From contig NZ_JAQOSQ010000001.1 of the NCBI RefSeq assembly GCF_030068455.1, forward strand, positions 310,001-374,000: DNA of 64,000 nucleotides, in the 5' to 3' direction. The position numbers and the translations under genes are program-made. This document shows positions 28,899-37,576 of the stretch, piece by piece. Below the pieces are notes generated by a model, which saw nothing but the letters and a program-made list of their open reading frames with translations, ran no database searches and was not told where the DNA came from. This stretch comes from Roseofilum casamattae BLCC-M143 (GTDB taxonomy: Bacteria; Cyanobacteriota; Cyanobacteriia; Cyanobacteriales; Desertifilaceae). How positions within the stretch are numbered: the stretch's first letter is position 1; the number at the start of each line of letters is the position of its first letter.

Positions 28899-30248
28899 AT
28901 GTTTCAAGCCACTCGCCGGCGTTTAGCAATTTGGTATACCACCGTAACGGCAATCTTGCTCCTTTGTTTTGCTATTGGTATTTACGAATACGTGCGCGCT
29001 ACCCTAATCGATCGCATTGACGACACTTTAAATCATGTCGTCGAAGTCGTCGAGCGATCGCTCATTCTCGATCGCGAAGAATCTGCCCGAACTCGGATTA
29101 ATTTAGAAATTAGTTTTCCGGATAAAGTCGAACCCAGAGACGACGATCGCATTGACTTAGAATGGTTTAGCCCGACGGGAGAATTATTGTGGTCAACCTG
29201 GGAAAGTCCGCTGAATATTCCGCTCTCGGAAAGTCCCATGGGGCAAACAGTGCAAGTGGCGCGATCGCCGGGAAATTCCTGGGATGAAACCAACTCTAAT
29301 GTTCTCTTGCGACAAATGACCGATCGCGTACAAATTGAAGGCGAACTTTTAGGGTATTTGCGCGCGAGCCATCCCTGGTTTGAAGTCACCAAACCCACGC
29401 GAAAATTACTGGTAGATTTAGTTGCTATTATTGGAATAACCGTGATTTGCGTTGCTGCCATTGGTTGGTTTTTATCCGGAATAGCCATGGAACCGGTTCG
29501 CCTCAGTTATCTGCAACTCAAGCAATTTACCTCCGATGCGTCTCACGAGTTGCGCAATCCTATTGCCACCATTCAAACCAACGTGCAAGTTGCCTTAGCC
29601 GATCCCAATCTCGATCGCAGCGATCGCCACTATTTAGACATTATCGAACGACTTTCCCGGCGCATGGGACGACTGGTTAACGATCTCTTATTTTTAGCTC
29701 GACAAGATAGCGGTATGGTTGCCGAACCCTGGCAACCGGTTCCTCTAGATGCGCTGGCGATGCAAGCAGTTGAAGAACAAAATTCTCTGGCGCGATCGCG
29801 ACAGCTTAATTTACAATTAACGTTGGAATCTGCTGCGAATACTTCCTCCGATGACGAACCATTTACTATCGGTGGAAATGAAGACCAGTTAATGCGTTTA
29901 TTCACCAATTTAATTAGTAATGCCTTGCAATATACATCTAGAGGAGGAGAGGTAGAAGTCAGTTTGCGATCGCTGATTTCCCAACCGAAAAATCCCGGCG
30001 TCGAAATCCAAATTAAAGATAATGGCATTGGTATCGCCAAAGCCGATATTCCTTATCTTTTCGATCGCTTTTATCGCGTCGATCCTTCTCGCCGTCGCCA
30101 TAGTAGCAACTTGGAGACTGAAGTTACCGCCGGATCGGGATTGGGATTAGCTATTGTTAAAGCAATTGTCGATAATCATCGCGGAAGTATTAAAATTGAA
30201 TCGCAACCCACTCAAGGCACAACCATCACCGTAGTTTTGCCCGTATAG
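28899..30248 (+). CDS. Membrane sensor histidine kinase (RppB/NrsS-like)
   Basis: 449 residues. TM1 lies near 13-32 (TTVTAILLLCFAIGIYEYV), then a periplasmic sensor loop of about 135 residues, TM2 near 170-190 (IIGITVICVAAIGWFL), an H-box SDASHELRNPIATI with phospho-accepting His216, and a HATPase domain with N (LFTNLISNALQY), G1 (IKDNGIGIAKADI) and G2 (GSGLGLAIVKAIV) boxes. No response regulator is adjacent, so its partner lies elsewhere. The next gene, 67 nt downstream, is a TonB-like protein. Confidence 0.92.
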   Translation: MFQATRRRLAIWYTTVTAILLLCFAIGIYEYVRATLIDRIDDTLNHVVEVVERSLILDREESARTRINLEISFPDKVEPRDDDRIDLEWFSPTGELLWSTWESPLNIPLSESPMGQTVQVARSPGNSWDETNSNVLLRQMTDRVQIEGELLGYLRASHPWFEVTKPTRKLLVDLVAIIGITVICVAAIGWFLSGIAMEPVRLSYLQLKQFTSDASHELRNPIATIQTNVQVALADPNLDRSDRHYLDIIERLSRRMGRLVNDLLFLARQDSGMVAEPWQPVPLDALAMQAVEEQNSLARSRQLNLQLTLESAANTSSDDEPFTIGGNEDQLMRLFTNLISNALQYTSRGGEVEVSLRSLISQPKNPGVEIQIKDNGIGIAKADIPYLFDRFYRVDPSRRRHSSNLETEVTAGSGLGLAIVKAIVDNHRGSIKIESQPTQGTTITVVLPV

Positions 30249-30315
30249 TGAGACACAACCGGGTAGGGTAGGCACCGCCCACCAAGCTTCAACACTGATT
30301 CCCCATTCTGCTAAA

Positions 30316-31566
30316 TTGAGAAAATCTGGCGATCGCAAACTATCTTCCGAATCTCCCCTACTATGGTTGGGGTTAGCTATTGGATCGATCGCGCTGCATC
30401 TCATTATTCTGCTCCTGATTAAGCCTTTATCCAGTTGGCAAGCACAAAAATCTCAACCGGGTTCGTTCGTTCCCATCGAACTCATCGAAATCTCGGAAAA
30501 TCCAGAGACGGAAAATCCCGACACGATCCCCGAAACTGTAGAAGAAACGCCACCGGCACCTGCGGAAACTTCTCCGAGTCCGCCACCTGCAGAACCCGCA
30601 CCTTCTCCTAACATTCCTCCGGCGAGTCCAGAACCGAGTCCATCAGCCATTCAACCCCTGGAACTCTCCCCTATCGAACCCATACCCATCCCAACTCCAG
30701 CTCCAATTCCTACTCTAGCTCCAACACCAGCTCCCGTCCCAACTCCAACCCCAGAACCTTCTCCGACTCCAGAACCCTCTCCAAACCCAGTTCCAACTCC
30801 AGAACCTGCACCGACTCCAGAACCTTCTCCAAACCCAGTTCCAACGCCGCAACCTTCGCCAAGTCCAAAACCCTCGCCAACGCCTTCTCCAGAGCCGACA
30901 CCAACCCCAGAAGCAACGCCGGAGCCTACCCCAGACCCTACTCCAACCCCCGATCCAGACAGAGGGCCGGTTCCCGTGCAGCGAGGCATTCCCCAACCCT
31001 TGCCGACTCCCGAGCCAGAACCCCCTCCAGAACCGGATCTTGCCGAGATTCCGGTGAGAGCGCCTTCGGCACCGGTGCAACCGTCGTCTCCACCATCGCC
31101 ACCGCCTGCTGTTGCGAACCAACCGGTGCCGACGGGAGAGGAATTACCCGATGTTAGCGATATTAAACCAGAAAAGTTTACGCCTCGGTTAGTGGCGATC
31201 GATCCTCCACCGGTGGCGCAACAAACGGATATTCCGGATCGCTGGCCGGAATTTAAAGAAACCAACGATTCGATTATTCTCGAGGCAGATAATCCAACTT
31301 GTCCTTTAGATCCGCAAACTCGGCAATATTTTGGTCAGACAATTACATTCGCAGTGACGATTGACGATCGCGGTCGGGTTATTCCCGATTATACAGAAGT
31401 TGTGGATGGCGAGGAAAGTAATGTACCTTATCAAGAATTAGTGCAATGTTTGGTTGACGGACAAACCTGGGAATTTACTCCGGCGATGAGTGGCAACGAA
31501 CCGGTTTTAAGTAATGCCAGATTGCGAGTAACTCTCGATCCGATTCTTCCCGATAATAATCTATAG
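30316..31566 (+). CDS. Proline-rich TonB-like periplasm-spanning protein
   Basis: 416 residues: one N-terminal membrane helix (LLWLGLAIGSIALHLIILLL), a very long Pro/Thr/Glu-rich stalk (about 50-290, many P-T-P-E and E-P-S-P units) and a compact C-terminal domain (QTITFAVTIDDRGRVIPDY ... RLRVTLDPI) resembling a TonB C-terminal fold. TonB couples inner-membrane proton motive force to outer-membrane transporters. No ExbB/ExbD is present nearby. The start is a TTG at 30316. No better codon is in frame after the kinase stop, so the 5' end is uncertain. Confidence 0.75.
   Translation: MRKSGDRKLSSESPLLWLGLAIGSIALHLIILLLIKPLSSWQAQKSQPGSFVPIELIEISENPETENPDTIPETVEETPPAPAETSPSPPPAEPAPSPNIPPASPEPSPSAIQPLELSPIEPIPIPTPAPIPTLAPTPAPVPTPTPEPSPTPEPSPNPVPTPEPAPTPEPSPNPVPTPQPSPSPKPSPTPSPEPTPTPEATPEPTPDPTPTPDPDRGPVPVQRGIPQPLPTPEPEPPPEPDLAEIPVRAPSAPVQPSSPPSPPPAVANQPVPTGEELPDVSDIKPEKFTPRLVAIDPPPVAQQTDIPDRWPEFKETNDSIILEADNPTCPLDPQTRQYFGQTITFAVTIDDRGRVIPDYTEVVDGEESNVPYQELVQCLVDGQTWEFTPAMSGNEPVLSNARLRVTLDPILPDNNL
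30700..30965 (+). repeat. Degenerate proline-codon repeats in the TonB-like gene
   Basis: Imperfect tandem units encoding PEPSPNPVPTPEP-type blocks. One block of about 60 nt is nearly duplicated (around 30770 and 30820). Such tracts change length easily. Confidence 0.75.
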
Positions 31567-31592
31567 CATTTTTAAATGAGTTATCAACGTGC

Positions 31593-31646
31593 TGACCCAC
31601 CCCTGGCCCCTCCGAGAGAGGAAAAAGAGGGGTTAGGGGTGGGTCA
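31593..31646. repeat. Long inverted repeat (hairpin element)
   Basis: TGACCCACCCCTGGCCCCTC pairs with GAGGGGTTAGGGGTGGGTCA (18 of 20 positions) around a 14-nt loop. This type of C-rich hairpin is a familiar dispersed repeat in cyanobacterial intergenic regions. It follows the TonB-like gene and may also stop transcription. Confidence 0.7.
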
Positions 31647-31798
31647 AAACTGTCCTCAGGAAGAGGGTCTGCCAAGTTCGCAAATCAAATGAAAATACTA
31701 TATAGGAACGGAATAAGATCGATTCAAAATTCGGAATTCAATATTCAAAATGGGGCGCGATCGTTCCATGAGGGATTGTGGTTCGCTGAGTTTGGCAT

Positions 31799-31820
31799 AA
31801 AAAAAGCTGGAAGATCCAGC
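31799..31820 (-). terminator. Intrinsic terminator at the trailer end of the CRISPR array
   Basis: Read on the minus strand: GCTGGATCTTCCAGC (6-bp stem, 3-nt loop) followed by seven T. It lies 13 nt beyond the last, degenerate repeat and fits leftward transcription of the array. Confidence 0.75.
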
Positions 31821-31833
31821 CGTATTGCAATTT

Positions 31834-32547
31834 ATTTATAACTAATCCGATTTAACCCAATCGGTAGGGACGTCGTGGTGACGGGGGATGGCAATCCGCC
31901 TCCCCCTGCTCGTTTACAACTAATCCGATTTAACCCAATCGGTAGGGCTCCGCAAAGCTGTTCTCAGCGAACTTCACCCTGAAGTTTACAACTAATCCGA
32001 TTTAACCCAATCGGTAGGGGTGTGAAAGAAACAACGTATAACGAAAAGACTGGAACAAGTTTACAACTAATCCGATTTAACCCAATCGGTAGGGTGTAAG
32101 CTTTCTTCTAAGCCTATCAGGCGTGCTCCGCCAAGTGTTTACAACTAATCCGATTTAACCCAATCGGTAGGGGAGAAAGTCATAGAGGGCGAGGTAGTGA
32201 AGACATCGTTTACAACTAATCCGATTTAACCCAATCGGTAGGGCTCATGACATAGTCATGAGAGTATTTCCCATTCCTGAAGCAGAAGGTTTACAACTAA
32301 TCCGATTTAACCCAATCGGTAGGGTAGCCACTATGTGTCCTTTACCCGTGGAGGTAAGAGTTTACAACTAATCCGATTTAACCCAATCGGTAGGGCTCGG
32401 AGTAGTTGGAGCTGCCCTATGGGTGGCTGGTTTACAACTAATCCGATTTAACCCAATCGGTAGGGCACACGGTGGTAACACCGGGTGTGGAGGTAGAGCT
32501 GCCACCTCAGCGTTTACAACTAATCCGATTTAACCCAATCGGTAGGG
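31834..32547 (-). CRISPR. CRISPR array, 10 repeats and 9 spacers, no cas genes in the window
   Basis: Repeat of 36 nt (plus strand begins GTTTACAACT and ends CGGTAGGG) with an internal 6-bp stem CCGATT/AATCGG. Repeats start at 31834, 31912, 31984, 32059, 32137, 32208, 32289, 32360, 32430 and 32512. Nine are identical. The leftmost has two changes at its outer end, as expected at the leader-distal end. Spacers are 42, 36, 39, 42, 35, 45, 35, 34 and 46 nt. Wide spacer-length variation is common in type I-D/III arrays, but the type cannot be assigned without cas genes. Orientation (minus) is inferred from the leader-like region on the right, the degenerate repeat and the terminator on the left. 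Confidence 0.97.
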
Positions 32548-32945
32548 TGTTCGTCTGGGAGACCAGACAGGGTAAGGGTTTCAAGCGCCAATTCCGCGCA
32601 CCTCCAAGAAAAAGTATAAATCGGCTTTGCAACAGCGTCAAGAACAGCCCTGAAAGCCTTGTCCTGTAAGCTTTCCACACAGGTCAACGAGAAAATAAGG
32701 GTTTCAGCGATTCGCCGAGGTGCGCGTATTGCCGGGAAACCCGCCCTTCCATTCTCTGAAATCCTTACCAGAAAAGCGATCCAATCCCTTTTGCCACGAG
32801 CAAACCAGTGGCTCAAATGCCTCCGCGCACCTCCAAGAGGAAAATCGCAAAAATGGAGATACTCGGGAGGTGTAACCGGCAAAATTGAGTGCATGACAGT
32901 AAGAGTGTTGAACGCGAAAGGTAGATTGGGTAAAGCGTTGGGCAA
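32548..32945 (-). promoter_or_regulatory. Probable CRISPR leader
   Basis: Non-coding sequence adjoining the conserved end of the array. It contains CCGCGCACCTCCAAGA twice (32594 and 32823), an inverted copy of its core, GAGGTGCGCG, at 32717, and TAAGGGTTTCA twice (32573 and 32696). From general familiarity, repeats of this GAGGTGCGCGG kind occur in leaders of cyanobacterial arrays. The promoter for the pre-crRNA should lie here, directed leftward. Confidence 0.6.
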
Positions 32946-33117
32946 TTATATCTCTCGTCTAAGGAAGAGTAGGATAAGCGATCGCACGGGTAGAAGGGGA
33001 GGGTTCCAGCTTATGGGACTCGGGTTATTTGGAGCATATAAAGAGTACCAGATGCTGCTGCCGATCGCCCATTCCGCGACCTATAATCGTCACATAACCG
33101 ATGAGAGAGCTGAGACG

Positions 33118-33642
33118 ATGTTAAAAATGCCCCGTTTATTGGCGATCGCCCTTTTACTGACCGGTAGTACGATCTTATTACCGACTTCAGAACAAAGCAA
33201 AGCATCCGCCCAAGTTAATTCTACAGCCATGGTGAATGCCCATAACCAATGGCGACAGCAAGTCGGCTCTCCACCACTGGTGTGGTCGAATGAGTTAGCA
33301 CAAGTGGCGCAAGACTGGGCGAATCAACTGGTCAAAAAAGGCAGAATGGAGCATCGTCCGAACAGTCAGTATGGGGAAAATATCTACTGGGGACGAGGCA
33401 GACGAGCGTCCGCTAAAGATGTGGTCGATGCTTGGGGAAGCGAAGTCAAAGATTTCCGCAATGGCGTATTTCCCGATGTCTCGAGGACGGGAAACTGGGC
33501 GGATGTCGGTCATTACACGCAAGTGGTGTGGAAAGACACTACCGAAGTTGGCTGTGGAATGGCGCGCGCGAACGATAATGCGGAATACTGGGTTTGTAAC
33601 TACAACCCTCCCGGAAATTTCCAAGGTCGTCGTCCGTTTTAA
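33118..33642 (+). CDS. Secreted CAP/SCP-domain protein
   Basis: 174 residues from ATG 33118. A signal peptide (LLAIALLLTGSTILLPTS, processed near ASAQ) is followed by a CAP domain (cysteine-rich secretory protein/PR-1 type): MVNAHNQWRQQVGSPPLVWS, GRMEHRPNSQYGENIYWG, GHYTQVVWKDTTEVGCGMAR and YWVCNYNPPGNF. The conserved His in NAHNQWR-HRP and GHYTQVVW, with the paired cysteines in GCGMA and WVCNY, are intact. Function of bacterial members is unknown. The frame is open upstream to 32659, but that part is CRISPR leader. Confidence 0.9.
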   Translation: MLKMPRLLAIALLLTGSTILLPTSEQSKASAQVNSTAMVNAHNQWRQQVGSPPLVWSNELAQVAQDWANQLVKKGRMEHRPNSQYGENIYWGRGRRASAKDVVDAWGSEVKDFRNGVFPDVSRTGNWADVGHYTQVVWKDTTEVGCGMARANDNAEYWVCNYNPPGNFQGRRPF

Positions 33643-33660
33643 GCGAACAGAAACAGCGAA

Positions 33661-33810
33661 CAGAAACCCGGTTTCTTTCTCGGCTTCGATGAGAAGTTAC
33701 AGCAGTTCGAGAAACCCGGTTTCTTGCCTCAAATTCAGAAACCGGGTTTCTTTCTCGATCTCGATGAGAAATTACAGCAGTTACAGAAACCCGGTTTCTC
33801 GCTTCATATT
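33661..33810. repeat. Two tandem 75-bp units carrying four AGAAACCCGGTTTCT palindromes
   Basis: Units 33661-33735 and 33736-33810 are about 85 percent alike by eye. Each has two copies of the 15-bp palindrome (33662, 33710, 33737, 33785). A further copy lies at 35561 on the far side of the HerA-like gene. Confidence 0.85.
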
Positions 33811-33845
33811 TAGACTTTATCCCCGATCGCATAGCGCTAAAATTC

Positions 33846-35543
33846 ATGATTCCTCTCGGTTCCGTCGTTCAAGGCTCGCTATCCAAAGGTTTAGAAATCC
33901 GTCTCCATGCCGATATTTCGGTGGAAGAAATGCGAGTCGGAAAATTTCTGGTAATTCATGGAAGGCGATCGCGTTTTTTCTGCTTGCTAACTGATGTAAC
34001 TCTCGGAACAGCGAGTCCGCGTATTTTAGCCAATCCTCCCGATCCGAATAACCTATTTTTACAAGAAGTTTTAGCCGGGAGCAGCACCTATGCCACCTTA
34101 GAAGTGACTCCCATGTTAATGATTACGCCGGAAGCCGGAGAAAATCGCGAATCTCCAGCCATTTCCGACACTAGTTTTGCCTCATTAACACCACAAACCT
34201 CTGCCGATTTTACCCTGAGACCGGTGAAAACTATTCCCAGTCATTTCAGCCAAGTTTACGAAGCGCAAGAACTGGATTTCCGCACCGTATTTGGTTGGGA
34301 AGACGACCCCCATCGCCATAACTTTTCCATTGGTAAACCCGTGGATATGGACGTTCCAGTTTGCATTGACTTAGACCGCTTTGTCGAACGCAGTAATGGT
34401 ATTTTTGGTAAATCCGGAACTGGGAAATCTTTTCTCGCGCGCCTCCTCCTTTCCGGCATTATTAAACAAAAAGTCGGCGTTAATTTAATCTTCGATATGC
34501 ACTCCGAATATGGCTGGGAAGCGGTATGCGAAGGAAAATCGATTAGTACCGCCAAAGGACTGCGCCAACTCTTTCCCTCCCAAGTGCAAGTTTATACCCT
34601 AGACCCCGCCTCAGCCAAGCGGCGCGGCATTCGCGATGCGGAAGAACTCTATCTCAGTTTCGACCAAATTGAAGTAGAAGATTTAGCCTTAGTGGCACAA
34701 GAGCTGAACTTATCAGAAGCCAGTTTAGACAGTGCCTTGCTCCTGAAAAATCAGTTAGGCAAAAACTGGATTCTCGATTTACTTAATATGGGGAATGAAG
34801 ATATCCAAGAATTTTGCTTAGAAAATAATGGAAATAAATCCTCAATTACTGCCTTACAGCGCAAACTCAATCGCCTCACACAATTAAAATATTTACGCAA
34901 TGTCTGTCGGCAAAATACCTTTCAGCAAATCCTCGATACTCTAGCCGCCGGAAAGCATGTAGTCATTGAATTTGGCTCCCAAGCTAACCTACTTTCTTAT
35001 ATGTTAGCCACCAATATGTTTACCCGCCGCATTCATCAAGCTTACGTGCGCAAAGCCGAAACTTTTTTACAAAGCAAAAAACAGAGCGATCGCCCCCTTC
35101 CTTTAGTCATTACGATTGAAGAAGCGCATCGTTTTCTCGATCCCAAAATTAGCAACCAAACTATTTTTGGTACCATTGCTCGGGAAATGCGAAAATATTT
35201 TGTCACCCTGTTAGTTGTCGATCAACGACCGTCCGGAATTGATAAAGAAGTCATGTCGCAAATGGGCACCAGAGTTACAGCTTTATTAAACGACGATAAA
35301 GATATTGATGCGATTTTTACTGGCGTTTCGGGAGCGGGAAATTTGCGATCGGTTTTGTCAAAATTAGATTCAAAACAACAAGCTTTAGTCTTAGGACATG
35401 CCGTCCCCATGCCAGTCGTCGTGCAAACCCGACCTTATGATTCCCAATTCTATAGTGAAATTGGCGAAACAGCCTGGGAAGAAGCGAGCGACGCAGAAAT
35501 TTTTGCCGCCGAAGAAGAAGCGCTCAGCGACCTCGGATTTTAA
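33846..35543 (+). CDS. HerA-like ATPase with N-terminal HAS-barrel-type domain
   Basis: 565 residues. The N-terminal 130 residues form a beta domain (GSVVQGSLSKGLEIRLHAD, VGKFLVIHGR) like the HAS barrel of HerA/FtsK-related ATPases. The RecA-like motor has Walker A GKSGTGKS (188-195), Walker B PLVITIEEAHRFLDP, and an Arg-finger-like VVDQRPSGIDKEVMSQ. HerA proteins translocate DNA, usually with the nuclease NurA, but no nuclease gene adjoins this copy. The ATG at 33846 fits the family start. Palindromic repeats flank the gene on both sides. Confidence 0.88.
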   Translation: MIPLGSVVQGSLSKGLEIRLHADISVEEMRVGKFLVIHGRRSRFFCLLTDVTLGTASPRILANPPDPNNLFLQEVLAGSSTYATLEVTPMLMITPEAGENRESPAISDTSFASLTPQTSADFTLRPVKTIPSHFSQVYEAQELDFRTVFGWEDDPHRHNFSIGKPVDMDVPVCIDLDRFVERSNGIFGKSGTGKSFLARLLLSGIIKQKVGVNLIFDMHSEYGWEAVCEGKSISTAKGLRQLFPSQVQVYTLDPASAKRRGIRDAEELYLSFDQIEVEDLALVAQELNLSEASLDSALLLKNQLGKNWILDLLNMGNEDIQEFCLENNGNKSSITALQRKLNRLTQLKYLRNVCRQNTFQQILDTLAAGKHVVIEFGSQANLLSYMLATNMFTRRIHQAYVRKAETFLQSKKQSDRPLPLVITIEEAHRFLDPKISNQTIFGTIAREMRKYFVTLLVVDQRPSGIDKEVMSQMGTRVTALLNDDKDIDAIFTGVSGAGNLRSVLSKLDSKQQALVLGHAVPMPVVVQTRPYDSQFYSEIGETAWEEASDAEIFAAEEEALSDLGF

Positions 35544-35560
35544 TAGCTACGAGGTATCTC

Positions 35561-35575
35561 AGAAACCGGGTTTCT
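35561..35575. repeat. AGAAACCGGGTTTCT palindrome
   Basis: A perfect 15-bp palindrome identical in type to those at 33662-33799, located just after the HerA-like stop and just before the convergent Trp-rich gene ends. Confidence 0.8.
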
Positions 35576-35586
35576 CGCCGCACAAC

Positions 35587-35850
35587 TCAGACTTCCTCCA
35601 AAGGATTATCTTGCTTATTTTCTTTAATCTCCTGCAACGTTTGCCATCCCGGTTGCCACAACGAGCGGTCTTTTAATTGAGTCGCATTCAGCCAAAACCG
35701 AACCTCCTCATCGCAAGACGCAACCATTTCTGCAAAGACAAATTTTCCTTGATTTTTTCGATTCACCACCTGAAAGTGTCGCCATCCCCAGGTCGTTTGG
35801 CGCGCCGTCCATTTGGAGCCAACTAAAAACGGAAATCGTTGTTTTTTCAT
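35587..35850 (-). CDS. TIGR02450-family Trp-rich protein
   Basis: 87 residues from ATG 35850. Invariant aromatic pattern of the family: FPFLVGSKWTARQTTWGWRH, then RKNQGKFVFAEMVASCDEEV, RFWLNATQLKDRSLWQPGW. The function is unknown. It is a small soluble protein conserved in cyanobacteria and some other bacteria. The open frame reaches 35937, but residues before MKKQRF do not fit the family. Confidence 0.88.
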   Translation of the reverse strand: MKKQRFPFLVGSKWTARQTTWGWRHFQVVNRKNQGKFVFAEMVASCDEEVRFWLNATQLKDRSLWQPGWQTLQEIKENKQDNPLEEV

Positions 35851-36020
35851 CATCTGTTTATCTATTATGGTACAACAACTCCCAACTCCAAAAGTTGCTG
35901 TTTTGTCTGGCTTATCTCTGCACCCAGTATTCTTCAACTCGTACCGATCGCGAAGCCACCTATCCCGAAGTCTGGTAAAGTGAAGCGATATTAGCAGTTG
36001 TAGGGAGGACGAGCAGTCTC

Positions 36021-37448
36021 GTGAACGATCTGACTGGGAATACTATCGATCCAGAGCCACAAAAACTGAACCAGACGAGAACTGAAGGAGGCGATCGCAT
36101 CGCCGACGCTCTGCTATCTGCAACTAACTCCTCCCAGAATTGCCAAGATTGGAATAACTATGGCGAACAGCTATTAGACTTAGCGGCCAAAGCAGGAGCC
36201 GAAGCAGCAGAAGTCTATCAATCTCAATCGCGCTCCAACCCTATTTTCTTTGAAGCTAACCGTCTCAAGAGCGTCCTCACCAATCATAGCGAGGGAGTTG
36301 CCCTGCGATTGTGGAAAAACGGACAGCCGGGATTAGCGGTTTCCCACGGGCGAGTTGACCCCAATACTTTAGTCGAAAAAGCGATCGCTCTGTCCCAGCT
36401 CAATCCTCCTGCAGAATATATCGAACTCACTCCGGGAACTCAACAAGATTATCCTAACCTCGGGAGTTGGGTGGAAACCAAACAATTATTAACGTGGGGC
36501 GAACACGCTATCTCCTCTCTCCGAGAAACCTACAGCGATATCTTGTGCAGCGCCGAACTCGACTGCGAAGCAGAAACCACGCGCTTGCTGAACTCCTTGG
36601 GATTAGATTGTGGCTATACCGACACCACCTTAAGCAGTTACCTCAATGTGGAATGGGTGCGAGGCGACGATTTTTGTAGCATCGGCGATGGAGAAATCGA
36701 ACGTTACGCTCTGAATTTATCCAAAACAGTGAAACGAATTCAAGAGAGTTTGCAGTGCTGCAAGCGTAATGTCGATCCTCCTAGGGGGCGGGTTCCGATC
36801 TTATTTACGGCGAAAGCTGCCGATCTGCTCTGGGATACTCTCAGTGCTGCGCTCAATGGCAAACAAGTGTTCGAGAGAGCTTCGCCTTGGGCAGAAAAAC
36901 AAGGAGAACTGGTCACTTCCGAGCAATTGACTCTCTCTCAAGACCCGAGTTTCGGTCCTTATAGCTGGCCCTTTGACGATGAAGGAACCCTAACTCAACC
37001 TCTGGTCTTAATTCAAGATGGAGTATTGCAAAATTTTTATTGCGATCGCACCATCGGTCGGCTTTTGGGAACGGGAAGTACCGGTAACGGTTACCGACCT
37101 AACCTGGGCAGCTATCCCACGCCTTCGTTATGCAACCTCATTATCTCCGGCGGACAAGAGCAGTCCTTCGAGGACTTGGTGGCATCTCTCGATGATGCTC
37201 TCATTGTCGATCAAATTCTCGGCTCGGGTGGTGGAATTTCTGGAGACTTCTCCATTAATGTAGACTTAGGTTACCGGATTAAAGATGGAGAAATTTTAGG
37301 ACGGGTGAAAGATACCATGGTTGCCGGTAATATCTATCACTGTTTGAGACACTTGATTGAATTAGGAGGCGATCGCGAATGGAATGGTTCTTGTTACACC
37401 CCATCAGTCATTATTGAAGGACTATCAATTACTGGCAAACAGCATTAG
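36021..37448 (+). CDS. TldD/PmbA-family metalloprotease-like protein
   Basis: 475 residues beginning with GTG at 36021. The TldD/PmbA fold is indicated by KAGAEAAEVYQSQSRSNPIF, an internal FTAKAADLLWDTLSAALNGK, DPSFGPYSWPFDDEGTLTQP and the C-terminal GSGGGISGDFSINVDLGYRI and VAGNIYHCL. In E. coli, TldD and TldE/PmbA form a heterodimeric protease that trims leader peptides. TldD carries the HExxxH zinc motif, which I do not see here, so this is the PmbA/TldE-like, non-catalytic type or a divergent form. Monocistronic, ahead of glgA. Confidence 0.88.
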   Translation: MNDLTGNTIDPEPQKLNQTRTEGGDRIADALLSATNSSQNCQDWNNYGEQLLDLAAKAGAEAAEVYQSQSRSNPIFFEANRLKSVLTNHSEGVALRLWKNGQPGLAVSHGRVDPNTLVEKAIALSQLNPPAEYIELTPGTQQDYPNLGSWVETKQLLTWGEHAISSLRETYSDILCSAELDCEAETTRLLNSLGLDCGYTDTTLSSYLNVEWVRGDDFCSIGDGEIERYALNLSKTVKRIQESLQCCKRNVDPPRGRVPILFTAKAADLLWDTLSAALNGKQVFERASPWAEKQGELVTSEQLTLSQDPSFGPYSWPFDDEGTLTQPLVLIQDGVLQNFYCDRTIGRLLGTGSTGNGYRPNLGSYPTPSLCNLIISGGQEQSFEDLVASLDDALIVDQILGSGGGISGDFSINVDLGYRIKDGEILGRVKDTMVAGNIYHCLRHLIELGGDREWNGSCYTPSVIIEGLSITGKQH

Positions 37449-37576
37449 CACTCTGTACTTCTACTCCCCATTGGTTTTCGTCCCCGCCTGCGGTACTCTA
37501 GATTGGGTGAGTCTATCTCAGAATTACTTTTATTTACATTGTCCTCCAGACAAGTGTTACATAACCGATCGCAAAC

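Noticed and set aside
30651-31265. Long minus-strand Gly/Ser/Val-rich frame
   Set aside because: It is the antisense of the proline-codon repeats of the TonB-like gene. Its composition is a by-product of CCN codons.
32520-32945. Minus-strand frame across the CRISPR leader
   Set aside because: It covers the leader repeats and runs into the first CRISPR repeat. Its residues show no protein pattern.
32659-33117. N-terminal extension of the CAP-protein frame
   Set aside because: The signal peptide starts at 33118, and the extension is translated leader sequence.
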